Notes: generated from the letters alone by a model not told the origin. A DNA stretch of 64,000 nucleotides from Ceriagrion tenellum (GCA_963169105.1 OY720643.1:96668848-96732847); one strand, 5' to 3'. Numbered from the stretch's first letter, positions 1-11,880 are shown. Made by a program: numbers and translations.

Positions 1-1190
1 GTGCCATTTGCATCCGACGTCTAATCTTCTTTCTAAGATTTAGGAGTGGAAAGGAGGAGATCACGTCCAAAGCATTATCAGGCGATGTATTTCGAATGTC
101 CTTCGGCGTCTCTTGCAAATGGCAAAGCGCTGCACTTGAAATATAACCTCCACGTCGGGCTCTTGGCCGACAAGCATTGGGCAGTTAAGTCCCCCTAACC
201 CCCCCTGGGGGTTGGAAACCTGCTCCCGATGGGATACAAATCTGCAACCGCTCCACGAAACGTCAATACACTTGTGATCGCCCGTCCGCCTTTCAGTGCT
301 TAGATCGAAAGAGACCATTTTTGGGCGGTACGCGTCAAGGGTGGAATGCTTTTGGAGAGGAAAAGTATTTAAACTGAAGGATTGGTTGATATTGCAGTCA
401 AAAGGCATCCCTATCTGTCATCTCAGAATGATATGATATATTAAGATCGGTGGACGCTAATGCCAGTTGCTGACAATATATGGGACAGCACTCTGGCATA
501 AAGAGCTTTAATTCAGGGATTTTTCAATAGAGTCCCGGTTCTGGTACTGATAAATCAAGGATAGGAGGTCAATTAAAACATTTTGTTGGTCAGATCTGAT
601 CAATTCTTGGTGCTATGAATTAAGAGTTTGGCTATTAAAACGCTGGGTTTTATTTCATCTTTCCTCCGATCTGTAATTTTTATAATAGTTAAGGACATGA
701 GAGTTGCCCATACCTCTAAGCATTTTAACCATATGTTTTCCCAGTAATGGGATACCAAACATGGTCAAGGCCGTCATTCGGTGTACCGTGTCGTGATTCT
801 ACTTGCAACTGTGACCCGATGTTTTAGGTGATATACTCCGCAGCATTAAAGCATTTATTCTTGTACTGCATCCATGCGTTTTGAATGAGGCTCATTTGAT
901 TCTAATGCCTATTAGTGATGGTCTATTTACTTGGAATACAGGCATTCTTGAAGTGAAATAATTTTCTGAATGTTTCAAACTTGAATTCAACGGGTCTTGT
1001 ACAATGAATGTCAAACTTTTCCCGAAAAACTACGATGAGAGCAATTACAGAATAAAAGTATCTACTCTGTACCGTTTTCCGTAATATTTTATACCATTAC
1101 GGCACATTAATTGAAAATAAATTGATGATGAGAATTGGAAATATTTGAAATTTTGAAGAATTCGCTCTAATAGTACACTTCTTAAGAAAA
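1..1190. other. Unassigned flank, no recognised gene
   Basis: Positions about 60-420 are GC-richer than the surroundings and hold a 115-codon minus-strand open frame (61-408) that matches no family I know; it contains C and G runs (for example near 195-210) and has no recognisable domain. From 420 to 1190 the DNA is ordinary AT-rich sequence. The 3' break of the neighbouring LINE falls near the right edge. I see no promoter, RNA gene or tandem repeat. The open frame is probably chance. Confidence 0.5.
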
Positions 1191-1742
1191 TGAAAAGTAT
1201 AGGTGATACTAAAATTATGTCCATGGACAAATCGGTCTCATATCGGCTAAAATAAATTCTACCTTTTAGTGAGGTAGATATCAATGAGTCACTATTTGCA
1301 TTAGGATATTTTTTAGTTGACTCAAATATGCTAAGGAAATATTTTTTGAATGTATTTGCAATAAGAACTGGATCAGTAATTGTCCGAGATTCAATTATTA
1401 ATTCGTATTTCTGACTACTTTTCAGCGTTTCTCCCGCTAACTCATTTAAGATATTCCTCTGCCTTTTTGCGTTTCCATTTCCCTTTTTGAAGAGCTGCAT
1501 ATAGTAGTTGTTTGCGGTGTTGCGTAGGTATGTACGCAAATTGTTCCTAAATTTAATACAGGCTTTTCTTAAGGTATCATTGTGCGGGTGACGACGGAGT
1601 TTCGTGAATAGATATTATATCCGCTTCCGATTTTTATCATTAAGAAATCAGCTATCCAGGATTTTAATTTAACAGTATTTTCATATGTAGCCTTTTTTAT
1701 TTCAGACTCATTTAAACAGGTTTTCATCTTGTCTAGGAATAA
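1190..1742 (-). pseudogene. LINE ORF2 endonuclease-RT linker, frameshifted and cut off
   Basis: Continuation of ORF2 after the endonuclease. Basic, Asn- and Lys-rich text of the type found between the endonuclease and reverse transcriptase of CR1/L2 LINEs: a KSWI segment near 1660, a HPHNDTLRKACIKFRNNLR segment near 1540-1600, then NILNELAGE and IANTFKKYF near 1330-1460. At least one frame change lies between 1743 and 1600. The open frame at 1045-1539 holds most of it, but the part below about 1190 no longer looks like a LINE, and none of the RT palm blocks is present. The break point of the element is therefore near 1190-1230. Confidence 0.72.
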
Positions 1743-2576
1743 TTAAAAGGAATTGGAGACATCATTTTCATCGTATAAGTCACTCCAAGTTTGACACTGA
1801 ACTTTTTCCTTAAATAATCTGTGACAAAAGTACTTTGTCTTGGTACAATTTTCTTGTTTACTTTTGCTGGTATCGTGTACACAACGATTTGAAATAGTGA
1901 GAGAAACTAAAGAGTGATCAGTTATCCCCAAGTACAACACCCTGCTACTGAGTTCTAACTTATATGAGTTGAAGAATCTAGAGAAAATATGATCTACACA
2001 AGTTGCAGTTTGTTTTGTGATTCTGGTTGGTACATTTATCAAGCTAGTTAAACCATATGAGCTCAGAATATTAATATATTTACCGGAATCACTATTGGAT
2101 ATTAGTAGATTTACATTTAAATCACCTAGAAGTACTAAATCATTTGATATATTTTTTAGCAAAGATTCTAATTCAATAATGAATTGATTTACTGAAATTC
2201 TTTGGTCCCCGTAAACAACAAGGAGATCAAAAACACAGAATTCGCACTTTACGTTGATTAATAAGCAATCAGCAGAACTTACGTTACAGGACTTAATCAC
2301 GACTTAAATACCACTTTTTATGAACAGCATTACAACTCTTGCTCTTTCCGAGACGTTACAATTTGCAAAAGTAGTATAACCATTTATTTTATACAAATTT
2401 ATTTCATCACTTGATAACCAAATTTCGGTTAAAGCTATTATGTCAGGTTGGTATGACATTTCATTTATGTGCGAAATCAATAAATTAAAATTGCTTCTTA
2501 CTCTTCGCATATTTTGGTGAAAGATCGACAGAGAGTTTTTTACATGAAGAGTATTCTTAATTGTATTGATACCCAT
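1743..2576 (-). pseudogene. LINE ORF2 endonuclease domain, one nonsense codon
   Basis: APE-type endonuclease that nicks target DNA to prime reverse transcription. It starts with ATG at 2574-2576, 7 nt after the ORF1 stop and in a different frame. Visible motifs in order: the Asn site (IFHQNMR), the Glu site (LTEIWL), GYTTF, a VYG-type strand, the Asp/Asn site (LLGDLNVNLL) and the terminal Asp-His site (TDHSLV). All expected catalytic positions can be seen. A TAA at 2304-2306 interrupts the frame, and reading then continues in phase to 1743, so the domain is otherwise complete. The clean catalytic residues suggest fairly recent inactivation. The reverse transcriptase that should follow is absent. 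A frame shift, or a second stop near 1743, separates it from the linker piece. Confidence 0.87.
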
Positions 2577-2583
2577 TTAATTT

Positions 2584-3573
2584 TTATAAGTTGGCAATAT
2601 CTTCTAAATAGCTAAGTACAAAGACTGGCTCTTTATCGGCCTTCCTCATTAATATTTTATCCCTTCTTACCCACAAGTATTTGAACTGCTTTTTCTTCTC
2701 TATTTCTTTTGCTGCATTCAAAACCCTTCTTTCTGGGCAGAGGGCCTCGTTGATATAGACAGGCTTGTCGGGAGTGTCGTCCAGGAGGAGATGACGAGTT
2801 GAGAGATTACGTTTCAATCTACGCTTTACCAGGAAGTCGTTCTTGGTGCGTTTCTTTGTAAACTGCACGTGAATACCACCCTCTGACTCACTTCCAGGCT
2901 TGGGTTTAAACTGGTAGCAATTTTCAATATCATCAACACTCACATTCACTCCCAATTCTGCCCGTATTTTACGCAAGACTTCAGGCTGTTTAGATTTTCT
3001 GGAATTCCGAATATTTCCACACAATTGGAGAGAGCGTTGTTCAAGGTTATCTACACGGTTACTTTGCGCCAGGAGTTGTTTTTTTAACGATAGATTTTCG
3101 TTTTGAAGGCACTGATCTAGGCGTTAGCCTAGAGATACAATTATTTTAACAGATTCATCCAGTCTGTCGTCTAATTTGCTTATGGATTCACCTAGATTTT
3201 CTTCCGTGTCCTTTAGGTTTCTTTGTATCTCCCTAAACATACGAAGAACTTCGCCACTTTGTGCACCACTATAAATATCACATGGAGTACCACTCTTGCA
3301 GGAAAGTTCCATACTCGACCTTCTTTCCACACTGCAGTCATTGCACCTCCAGTTTTGATTGCTTGCTGCTATTTTCTCAATTTCTTCTCTACCCAGTGGA
3401 ATTTCAAAACAATTTCCATGGAATTTCTTTTGGCAATCAGCACAGGACACAAAGGAATTTACGAGTAGATTTCTTGCAGATATAACACTGCTACATTGTT
3501 TTACCACTGATTTAACTCTGTTTAACTCTGAACATTGATAAACACTTATTTGCAAGCAAAAATCAGATAACAC
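2584..3573 (-). pseudogene. LINE ORF1: PHD-like finger + coiled coil + Baculo_FP-like domain, one nonsense codon
   Basis: A single reading frame of about 330 codons on the minus strand, broken once by a TAA at 3124-3126. Reading resumes in the same frame, so a point change explains the break. The N-terminal half has a zinc-finger pattern C-x2-C-x4-H-x2-C (the CADCQKKFHGNC segment, about residues 44-55) and a later WRCNDC pair, as in PHD fingers; the first cysteine pair looks lost. A charged heptad-like stretch follows (about residues 110-190). The C-terminal half, beginning near 3030, resembles the Baculo_FP-like RNA-binding domain of LINE ORF1 proteins (LGVNVSVDDIENCYQF motif; ends in ANL, then TAA). 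In the family this protein binds element RNA as a chaperone. ORF2 starts 7 nt after its stop. The finger and order of domains are seen directly; the role is inferred. Confidence 0.82.
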
Positions 3574-3600
3574 TCAGTATTGCGTAACACTGGCCTAGGT

Positions 3601-6600
3601 CAAGGGAATACGTCCAAACGCTACGAGAGACCAGGCGAAACTGAAATATAATACATATAATAAATAATGGAATTAAAATAATATTACGTTTTTAATTTCT
3701 ATTCCCACTATCTCCCTGACATAAATACCCGTAGGGACTCAAACCTAACCATAGGAAGAGCGGTCACCAAGAAAACTGAGAATAAATGGGTTAGTCTTCA
3801 TCCTTATTCTTTTTCCAATAGCTCTCTAGGATCGACATTTGAGTAGATTGGTCGATTTCTCCACACAAAAAGTAAAAAAAATTTGTAAGACTTTAAAAAA
3901 TGTTAGGGTACGAGAAAGCTAAGATGATGCCGCTGTATTTTGCGGCTTCCGCAGGGATCTTTTGCAGCTTAGACGGCGAAATATCTTCGTACGAAGCAGA
4001 CTCAGAAAAACCCCGCATAGCGTTCTCCTACGGCTGTCTAAAGCAATACATTCACCACGAGAAACTTCTTCACTGGAAGTGAGGAAACTTACGGTTTTCC
4101 ACCCAACTATGACAAAGAACATAGCTTTTAGGTGAATTTTTGTAGCGGTGTAGAACCAAAATATTTTCTCCTCCAACATCATCCAACTTTTGGGCTCTTT
4201 TTATCAATTCCAAATAGATTACCTTCATTTACATACAATATTCGTACCCAGATGTAGAAAACCAATCTCAACACTACCTGAGAGGTAACCGGCTAATTAT
4301 GCTCTTCAATTTGATAGGTTCTGATGAGTATATTCCTAATTACAACAAACCCAGGCCGGAGAATCAGCATGCGTATGGACGATTAAACAGTCTTTAAAAA
4401 ATATTTTTAATTAATCAAATACTCGCGTTCTATCAGATTTATTGCCTTTTTATTTTTACATTGTCAGTACTTGAAAACGTTAGTAATAGTGGGGCATTTA
4501 ACTCAAATAATTAGGTAATTCCCACAAGACTTATTGTAGTGATGACATTAATATTAAAGCACATTATTTAGGGGCCTCGAGATTAGTTGAAAGGTAAAGT
4601 AAATGTTTATTTTGATTTTACAGGCTCTAATGGAGGTCAGTGCTGTCATCCGTTTTTTTCACCAAGACGTGATAATATCATCTCAATGAGACGGAAAGAA
4701 TATCTGCTCCGTGTTCATGGCTAATATTTCTACAAATTTTTATAGCCGCATTCCAATCTATATCTAAATTTCACTGGAATAAAGTAAAACTCAATGTATT
4801 CTATTTGATATCCAAGCATTCCCCATCAAGGGATAGAGATTTTCAAAGTTCAATTTGTTTTTCAGAAAGTGAAGAAATCTGCTCTCAGCTAATTTTTCAA
4901 ACTTTTATGTTGAAATAAGTAAAAGGTAATTTTTTATTAATTCAATATAGGTGCGTATCAACATACTTCTCCATCTCATAATTTTCGCGCAGCCAATTCT
5001 GCCAAGTCAGTCAACGGTATGCGTTGAATAGCGGTAGAGTAGCTTTTTGTGAATAGCTGCGGTGAAGATGTACTCTTCACCGCATTTTACAACTGTGGTG
5101 CGTTTTTGGCGTACAAAATTGGATTCAGAAAGTCTACCTAAACTAAAAATTTTCCTTATTTACCAAAAATACTTAAAAATAATAACAATATAAAAAATAT
5201 ATTATTGTTTTGGAAAATGTTCATTGTTTCAAAAACTAATACTATCTAATTATGACATTAATGGACGCCAAAACACGCGATACACTTGCAAAATTAATTG
5301 AACTTTAATTTATACGCTAATTTTATTCAACTCTAACGGTTCCAGCATCTATCAATAACACCAACAATTACTGGCGGGACCTAATTCAATGAGTCAATCA
5401 TATATTCAAAGTAGACGCAATTTTCGCCAGTTTTAAAATTATATTTTAAGTTTAATATTTAAATGTACCTATATATTGAATGTATTATTATAAAAAATTT
5501 AATTACAAGTGAATCAAGTACGATAATGTAAGGGTCACAAATAACTTATATGTTGCGCTTAGTAAAACAAAAATATCTCTGAAAAGTTTTGCTAGTTTCA
5601 GAATTAAAAGCAGCAAAGGCAAAAACATGGAACATATGGTTATTAATTATGCTAAGGTGGCAAAATGGAATTTTACTACGCAAGTTACGCAAACATTTTG
5701 GAACTGATGTGAACGTTTGAAAAAGCCTTAATACAGTACAGTTCAATATACTTACAGACTTTAATCTGTACCCTATATACATTAAACATCCATCGAACTA
5801 AAAACTTCTTCTACTCTTCAATGGAAATTGATTTTACCTGCGCTATTTCTTGATTATATTGACCTAGATAAACTAAAAGTTGTCAAAAATGGACGGATGG
5901 AAATATTTAGAAAGTATAAGAAATTTTTGTTGGCATGATAAAAACAACAATACATGAAAATCTAATTGATTATTCTCAGTACAATCAAATTCAGAGCAAA
6001 ACTCTTAGGAACTAAGGTATCAGCAAATGATAGTCTGGTCATGCTGCATAATTATAATTTAAGCGACACAAAAAGGATTGGAAAGAATAAACATAAATGA
6101 ATGAGACGACAATATGACGAAATTTCACTCATCGAATTTGTACTAATTCGTAAAACATTTTATTGAAAACTTTTGGAAAAAGTATGTTACGTCTGAATTT
6201 CATGCATGATTATTAAGTATTTTCCTCCGCATGAAATGCCATTCACTAGGAATAAGGATTCCATATTCCTTGATTAGCTTATTTGATAAACCAATTCCAT
6301 GATGAAATCAACTTTTTGGAGTCTTGGTTTATCTTTTATTTTTTTATTATATATTTTACAACCAATTACTGATAAAAGTTATGCAAACAAGTGACATAAA
6401 TATGTTTTGACGCTTAAAATGTGGACAAGTTCTCTTCCTCCGAATAAATGAGGAATATTTGTCCGCCTACCTTCATAGTTATCTTTAAATTTATCGTTAC
6501 TTTATCGTTATTGGTAATTCTAATATCCAATTAATGATAGGTAAACAGATAAATTTCTTAACATAACACATTCAAGTATGCTAATGCATGAACGGAAAAT

Positions 6601-9600
6601 TAGAGCTTAATTTGCGAGCGCTGATTACAAATATGGTCAATTCAAAAATTGACTATACGATATATAAATCCCTATAAAAATAAAAGCCGCTATTGTATTA
6701 TTAATCAAACAAATGCCTTGAAAATGATAGTAAAAAAAATTGGAGCATGCGCTCTATTTTTTCGTAAATAGTATTGACAAATAAACTTAAGCCACGTTCA
6801 TGAAGAGATGATAATTATCTATTGTCTATTTCACATTAATCTTTCCCAATAATTCCATAAAATAAACAAATTTGCATTAATAAAGTGAACATCCATTAAA
6901 AAACGAATAAATGAGTTATTTTTTTAATCATGAAGATAATATACGACAGCAGAGAAAAGATCAATGAGATATTTAATTAACATGTGCACTAATAAACAAT
7001 ACTCGTATCACGAGCGAAAATATATGCGCTAAATTTACACGATTGAAATATGATGCATTGGAGCAGATGGACTGATCGAGATAATTATTCATCACCTCAG
7101 TAGATCGTTCATTGGAAAGATGCTTTTTTGGATTTTATTTTAATTTCAATCACTTTCATAAAGTTATATTTTTCCAATTCACATCCATCCAACGTTATTC
7201 GTGACCTAAGTTGCCAAATCGATTGAAAGTGCAGTTTTTTCCACCCGGTAAAATGATTATGCAAAATGTAACTGGTGGAAAAAATTAACTGTGAAAATCG
7301 AATGGCCATCTCACAGGTCCATTAAATAAACATAAATTATAGTGTAATGGAATATAACTTCAATAAGAAAGTTACTTAGCATCATCCGTGTTTCAGACCA
7401 ACCTTGCAGCAGCACCATGCATATATCCTGGGAATGAACGTTAAACGGGAGTGTATAACGGGTGTGCAGCATTGGTGCAGCATTGAACTATCTGGTAATA
7501 TCAAACGGCACGAGAACACCAAGCAAGGGCTACGGCAACGAATCCCCGGGCTGCAGTGAATGGGCACTAACTCTCTTCACGGTGCCATAGGCCATGTGAA
7601 ACGCGGCTCGTCGCTGTAAAAGAAGGGTATTTTAGAGGCGATTAGGAGGCTCTAAGGAGGAAATGGACCCACATTAATCCATACGGAGAGGAAATTGGCA
7701 CAGAGAAGGGACAAAGCAACACAGTCTCCCTGCATGCTGAAGCAAACATAGAAGCCCCAGAATAAGTTCAAATAGCGAATCTATAAATGGAATAATGGAC
7801 ACATTAGATTGCATGCCTTTACTTGCTTGTTTTCCCACCCATCTTCAGCTATTTCAAAGCGTGGACTTTCGGTACAATAGTTGAGGGTTAAACCATTTGA
7901 ATGAGTTTTAATTACCGGTACTAAACTTTAACTCCCAACATGCTGAAAATTACGTTTTCCTCAGTAAAAATTGAAAAAGAATAAAATAAAATGTACTACC
8001 CTGCTCTAGCATCACAAGTTTTATGCAATAAATTGTATAAAGTTGAAAAGTTTGTAATGAGATATGGCTAATTTACACCAGACAAATTTTTTTCCACGAT
8101 TTCATTTTTCCCTGTGGCAATTCTCAGGAACAAGGTAGGTACTTGAAAAATAGTAAAACTATAAATTATATAAGCGATTATATTGATTTTTAATAGAGAG
8201 TTAATGAAACAGGTTTATTAGCGGAGAATTTGAAAGGAAATTTTTAAAATTGGTAGGTTTTAAAAAAAACTTCGTCTTGGGCGTGGACCATTGAAAATTA
8301 TCTATGTACCTAAAAACGAATTTGAATTTTGGAATTTGCTTCATTGAAAAAAAGTCGCAAATATATTTATTTTCACTGATAGCATACATGAGAAACAAAT
8401 GATGACAGGGTTTCATAGTTTATTGCCATTTAAATAACATGATGAAAAGGAATATATTGTACAAGCCCAAGCTGTGTGCCTCAATTTGAAAGCTATAAGA
8501 GTAGCGTCAGCTCGGTGTAGAACGGATGAAAAAACCTGAAAGTGAATTCAACGAGCCAGAGGAAGATGTTCGGTTCAATCATCGTGAAAGCTTTATAAAA
8601 TAGGTTCAAGTTTCAACGTGATTGAACTTCTCGGCACACAATAATAGCGTACAGCAAGCCATTCCAGTCACACCCATGTTGGATTAAAGTTATGCCTTGA
8701 GAGCCATTTCATTCCGATACCTTAGGTATAACTGCATACTATAGTGATCCAGTTACGATATGTTACATAGTAAACTCCTATAACTATTATTTTACCAAAA
8801 TTCACTGGATATGTAGGTGGAAAAGAATTAATGATCTTGTACCAGAACGACCCATAGTGTGCTATCCAATATTTTAATATTTATGATTTTCTGGAGTTAG
8901 CTTCTGCTTTCATCATGAAAGTTTCGTGGACGAGAATAAATTTTTGTTCCTACCAGATTTGCTGACCGTCTCTCTTATTTTACAGCTTATCTTAGTTCAA
9001 GAGTTATAGAAAGGGGCCAAAATATTTTAACGCTCCGTGTCGTACTGATATTCATCTCAATTATCTTGACAACACATAAAACATACCGTATTGTGTCCAT
9101 GGTTTAAAGAGCTTTCAAACTATTTGTTCCATCAGCAGCGTAACTTTCCAAGTTTCCAAGTCCGACACAATTTTAACAAGGCTGGTGGTATTTTTATAAT
9201 TTATTAACTCCACGTATTGAATCTTTATCTTTTGGTACCAAAATCTCCCTTAGTGTTTCATACGAGGTCAAACCATAGACAACGGTATCTCTATGTCTAC
9301 TGTTTTTCGGAGAGCCTTCCCACTATTTGCTTGGAAAATCCGAACTAATTTAACGCACATCTAAAATGTGTCGTACATGTTTTCTTAATTCAAGGTCAGA
9401 AGTTAAGATGAATAAGTATACAAAAGTGCAGTGAGTACGAGCTTCCACTCAAGACACTATGAAGTGAAGTTGTTAAGGTCCAATAGCAGAACTTCTATGA
9501 CCACAGTTGTTGGAATCTATCTGCAAAAAACAGTGCATTCAGCAAAAAATCTAATTTTGCCACTAAATTTACAGATATTGTGTTTAATATAAACCAAGAA

Positions 9601-9900
9601 TATCATGAGACCCTCACACTTCATTGGAAGATGAAATTTGACACTCCAAATACGCTACAACTAATGTCGCTAAATACTTTAAGATTTTTTTCAGTTCAAA
9701 AATTGCAAGTCCAATTCATTACTTTTAAAGTACATTTTTAAGGCGAGGTTTGGGCCGCACTCGTGGAACCACGAAGCTTCAATGGGAAAATTTCTAATAC
9801 AGAATTTTGTCAGTGCTCTTCTGTAATTTTCGTGGTACAGAATTGTGACTAAGTGGCTATGAGTAAGAGTGTGGGTTTGAGGAATGGGAAGGGTGGAAAT
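3601..9900. other. AT-rich unassigned DNA
   Basis: More than 6 kb with no recognisable gene. The 60-87 codon frames near 3900-4180 overlap on both strands and match nothing known. The GC-richer patch at about 7390-7720 holds a short minus-strand frame (7382-7567) without a recognised domain. A short frame at 7109-7309 also matches nothing. Long A and T runs are common (for example 5160-5210). The only structure that stands out is a hairpin at 5059-5083, listed separately. The section is consistent with old intergenic or intronic sequence. Confidence 0.6.
5059..5083. repeat. Perfect 10-bp inverted repeat (hairpin)
   Basis: The arms GCGGTGAAGA and TCTTCACCGC are exact reverse complements separated by 5 nt (TGTAC). 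The GC content of the arms is well above the surrounding AT-rich DNA. It may be the remnant tip of a foldback or MITE-type element, but I could not find longer matching flanks. Confidence 0.6.
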
Positions 9901-10264
9901 TTGAGATGAAAAGAAAGGTGTCGATCGATTGCACCTCATCAACCACTTACTTCACCCCGCATAGCAGCTTTTTTTGTCCTCAGCGGTCCGAAATTTTTTG
10001 CTCCGCTCGCAAGTCTTTCATCCGGTCCCCATTCCGTGCCTCGAACCCTAAATTCCTGTCACCGCACCCTTCCCAGAAGTCAACACTTTTTTCCATCGAG
10101 TTCCATGCCCCTTTCGTCACTCTCTATACCAATCCAACGCATCATACCAGACAACCAGAGCAAGACTGCCAAATAAAACAAATTGCAGCGCTGTTAGGTC
10201 ACTCAAGATATGCTGTCATCACACCGTCAGCAAAGGGGTTATAAGGATGGGATTACGTTCAACG
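9901..10264 (+). other. Pyrimidine-rich island with an unrecognised 112-codon open frame
   Basis: The plus strand is C- and T-rich here and GC-richer than its surroundings. An open frame at 9906-10244 is low in complexity (Ser, Pro, Thr, His) and shows no domain or signal that I recognise. It directly abuts the 3' end of a minus-strand LINE. Chance openness caused by composition is the simplest reading. Confidence 0.3.
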
Positions 10265-11110
10265 TTAACTCACATTTGCATCTACATATTACACTGGGTG
10301 CCAACGTATGGGCATCTGGCAGGGGGTGTTAGGTTACCAACCGTGTAAAGATTTAAGATTTTTATAGGTGAAATAATGAGGTATATTATGGGATTGTATT
10401 TATTGGAGCTCAGATTTTATTGTGGATTCTTATTGTCCGCTGAAAGAACAAGCTTTTGTACCTATCTGTTTGGCAATGTTCTCCCTGTTTTAATCATTTC
10501 TGTCAGACCTAGAGGAGTAATGAGTCATCATAATTGTAATGAGGCGTCATAATCATATTCTCTGTGAAGGTCTAAAACACTAGTTCTGAGTTTCTCAAGC
10601 AACCTAAGTCGAGTAAGTAGCCTCCAAGTCCCCAGGGGCTCCCACCTTAATCCCTCTAAAAGTTGTGAGTCACTATATGTTTGCTAGTAGCAGCTTTTAA
10701 CGACGCAAGCTGCTTCTTTAAGTTTTTATTACTATTTTGGTAAAATCTTTATGACCAGGGTCCCAAATACTCGTGGAGTATTTGAAGTGTGACCTAACCA
10801 GAGCGAAGTAGCATCTCTTTTAATTTTTCATCCAAGGACCTTTCTAGTATACGCTTAAAAAAAACCCAGTTTCTTAAATCCTGTGCCGAACATGTTTCAT
10901 ATATGTGTTCCCCACCATGTACCACAAATTAGTTCAATTCCAAGACATTTTACTAGATTTGAATATTTTATGTTTACTCCACCCATGTGGCGAAAATTGT
11001 GGGTGGTACTCGTGAATATCCTTGATTTTGATGTAGAGTTACCTATTACGATGTTCTGACGTAGATGGCGCACCGCCAACGGACGATAATGGGTTCTAGT
11101 TAAAAGCAAA
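10265..11110 (-). mobile_element. CR1/Jockey-type LINE 3' end, family A copy 1
   Basis: Minus-strand relic of the C-terminal part of a LINE reverse transcriptase plus its 3' UTR, 5'-truncated. Reading from 11109 downward it shows the thumb-region pattern (KCLGIEL, then WWGTHI), the block YFALVRSHFKYSTSIWDPG near 10760-10815, then LRWEPLGTWRL and RLRLLEKLRTSVLDL near 10560-10660. These match the conserved order YLG, LVRPxLEYASxxWDP, LGWExLxxRR of this group. Several frameshifts and stops make it inactive. The last 70 bp (about 10265-10335) closely resemble the terminus at 35670-35740, which fixes the family's 3' end. The frame at 10897-11109 is part of this relic, not a separate gene. Confidence 0.85.
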
Positions 11111-11389
11111 TTCTCCTCTCAATTGACTTGAGTGCCGATAGCCAATTAGGTATTTTGGAGTTATGTTAAATATACAAGAGAAAATACGAGAATACATTAC
11201 AATCGTTCGTCCATTTCATTGACGTTTGAAAAATAACGCATAATCCGCATAAAATACCGTACTTATGACAAGAGTAAAGAGAATCGATAAATAGGACAAA
11301 ACGTTGGCTATGCCACCATGAGTTGTTCTCTTAAATATTGACCTTAGATATTTACCTTGAAATACCTCAGAGCCGTGTAGGAGAACTTA

Positions 11390-11880
11390 CAAAATGGAAA
11401 TAGTCAACGTTTATTCCGTTAAATATTTAGGTGACACAATTACTTGGGATTTGCTTTACAGGAAACATACTCAGGAAATATATTATCAAATTAACAGCCA
11501 ACATTTATTAAGACGATACCAAAGAAATATTTGCGTGTCTCTGGATAAATTTTGAGAAATGTGATAAATAACGAGTGCTGTTATTCTGCACCAGTTATCT
11601 AGTAGCAAAGAGTCCTCACTATAGTTATAAGCCCAAACAAATTACGCTCCCATCATTTGAAATCCCTTCGCAGCAGGTTTATTGCCAGAATTAGATCCCA
11701 AGCAGCTGTTTTTGTACTAAAATGGTATCTGTTGGAGTGATTCATGGCAATATCAAAGGACTTGAGTTGAGAGCCGCTATCCTATCAGAGATAAAAGAAT
11801 AAACTTATCCTCTCAATAAAATTGAGGTGAGAGCCTCATCCAACGTGGATATACATATGTTACGCCAATAAAAATTGACA
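11390..11880 (+). mobile_element. CR1/Jockey-type LINE RT C-terminal fragment
   Basis: Plus-strand fragment of a LINE reverse transcriptase. The open stretch 11400-11560 reads EIVNVYSVKYLGDTITW followed by YRKHTQEI, the typical YLG block with its WxxHI helix. A stop follows, then decayed text: TSAVILHQL near 11575-11600, QAAVFVLKWY near 11700-11735 (where the family has QRRAARFVLNDY), and LELRAAILSEIKE near 11765-11805 (LGWExLExRR position). Stops and frame changes are frequent, so it is old. It lies 280 bp from the 5' edge of family A copy 1 and points the other way. Confidence 0.75.

Larger units (their letters stand above)
1190..3600 (-). mobile_element. Non-LTR retrotransposon (CR1/L2/Jockey group), 3'-truncated
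   Basis: Minus-strand LINE relic that reads from about 3600 down to about 1190. In order it holds an ORF1 with a PHD-like finger, a coiled coil and a Baculo_FP-like domain, then an ORF2 that begins with an exonuclease-endonuclease-phosphatase (APE-type) domain and runs into the endonuclease-RT linker. Similarity stops where the reverse transcriptase should start. ORF1 with a PHD finger is known from CR1, L2 and related clades, so I place it there without naming a family. Most LINE copies lose their 5' end; this one kept the 5' half and lost the 3' half, which points to a later deletion or rearrangement. The inner frames are mostly open, so decay is moderate. Confidence 0.85.

Noticed and set aside
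7382..7567. Cys-rich 61-codon minus-strand frame as a small secreted peptide
   Set aside because: No signal-peptide-like start, the cysteines have no recognisable spacing, and it lies in a GC-richer patch that leaves frames open by chance.
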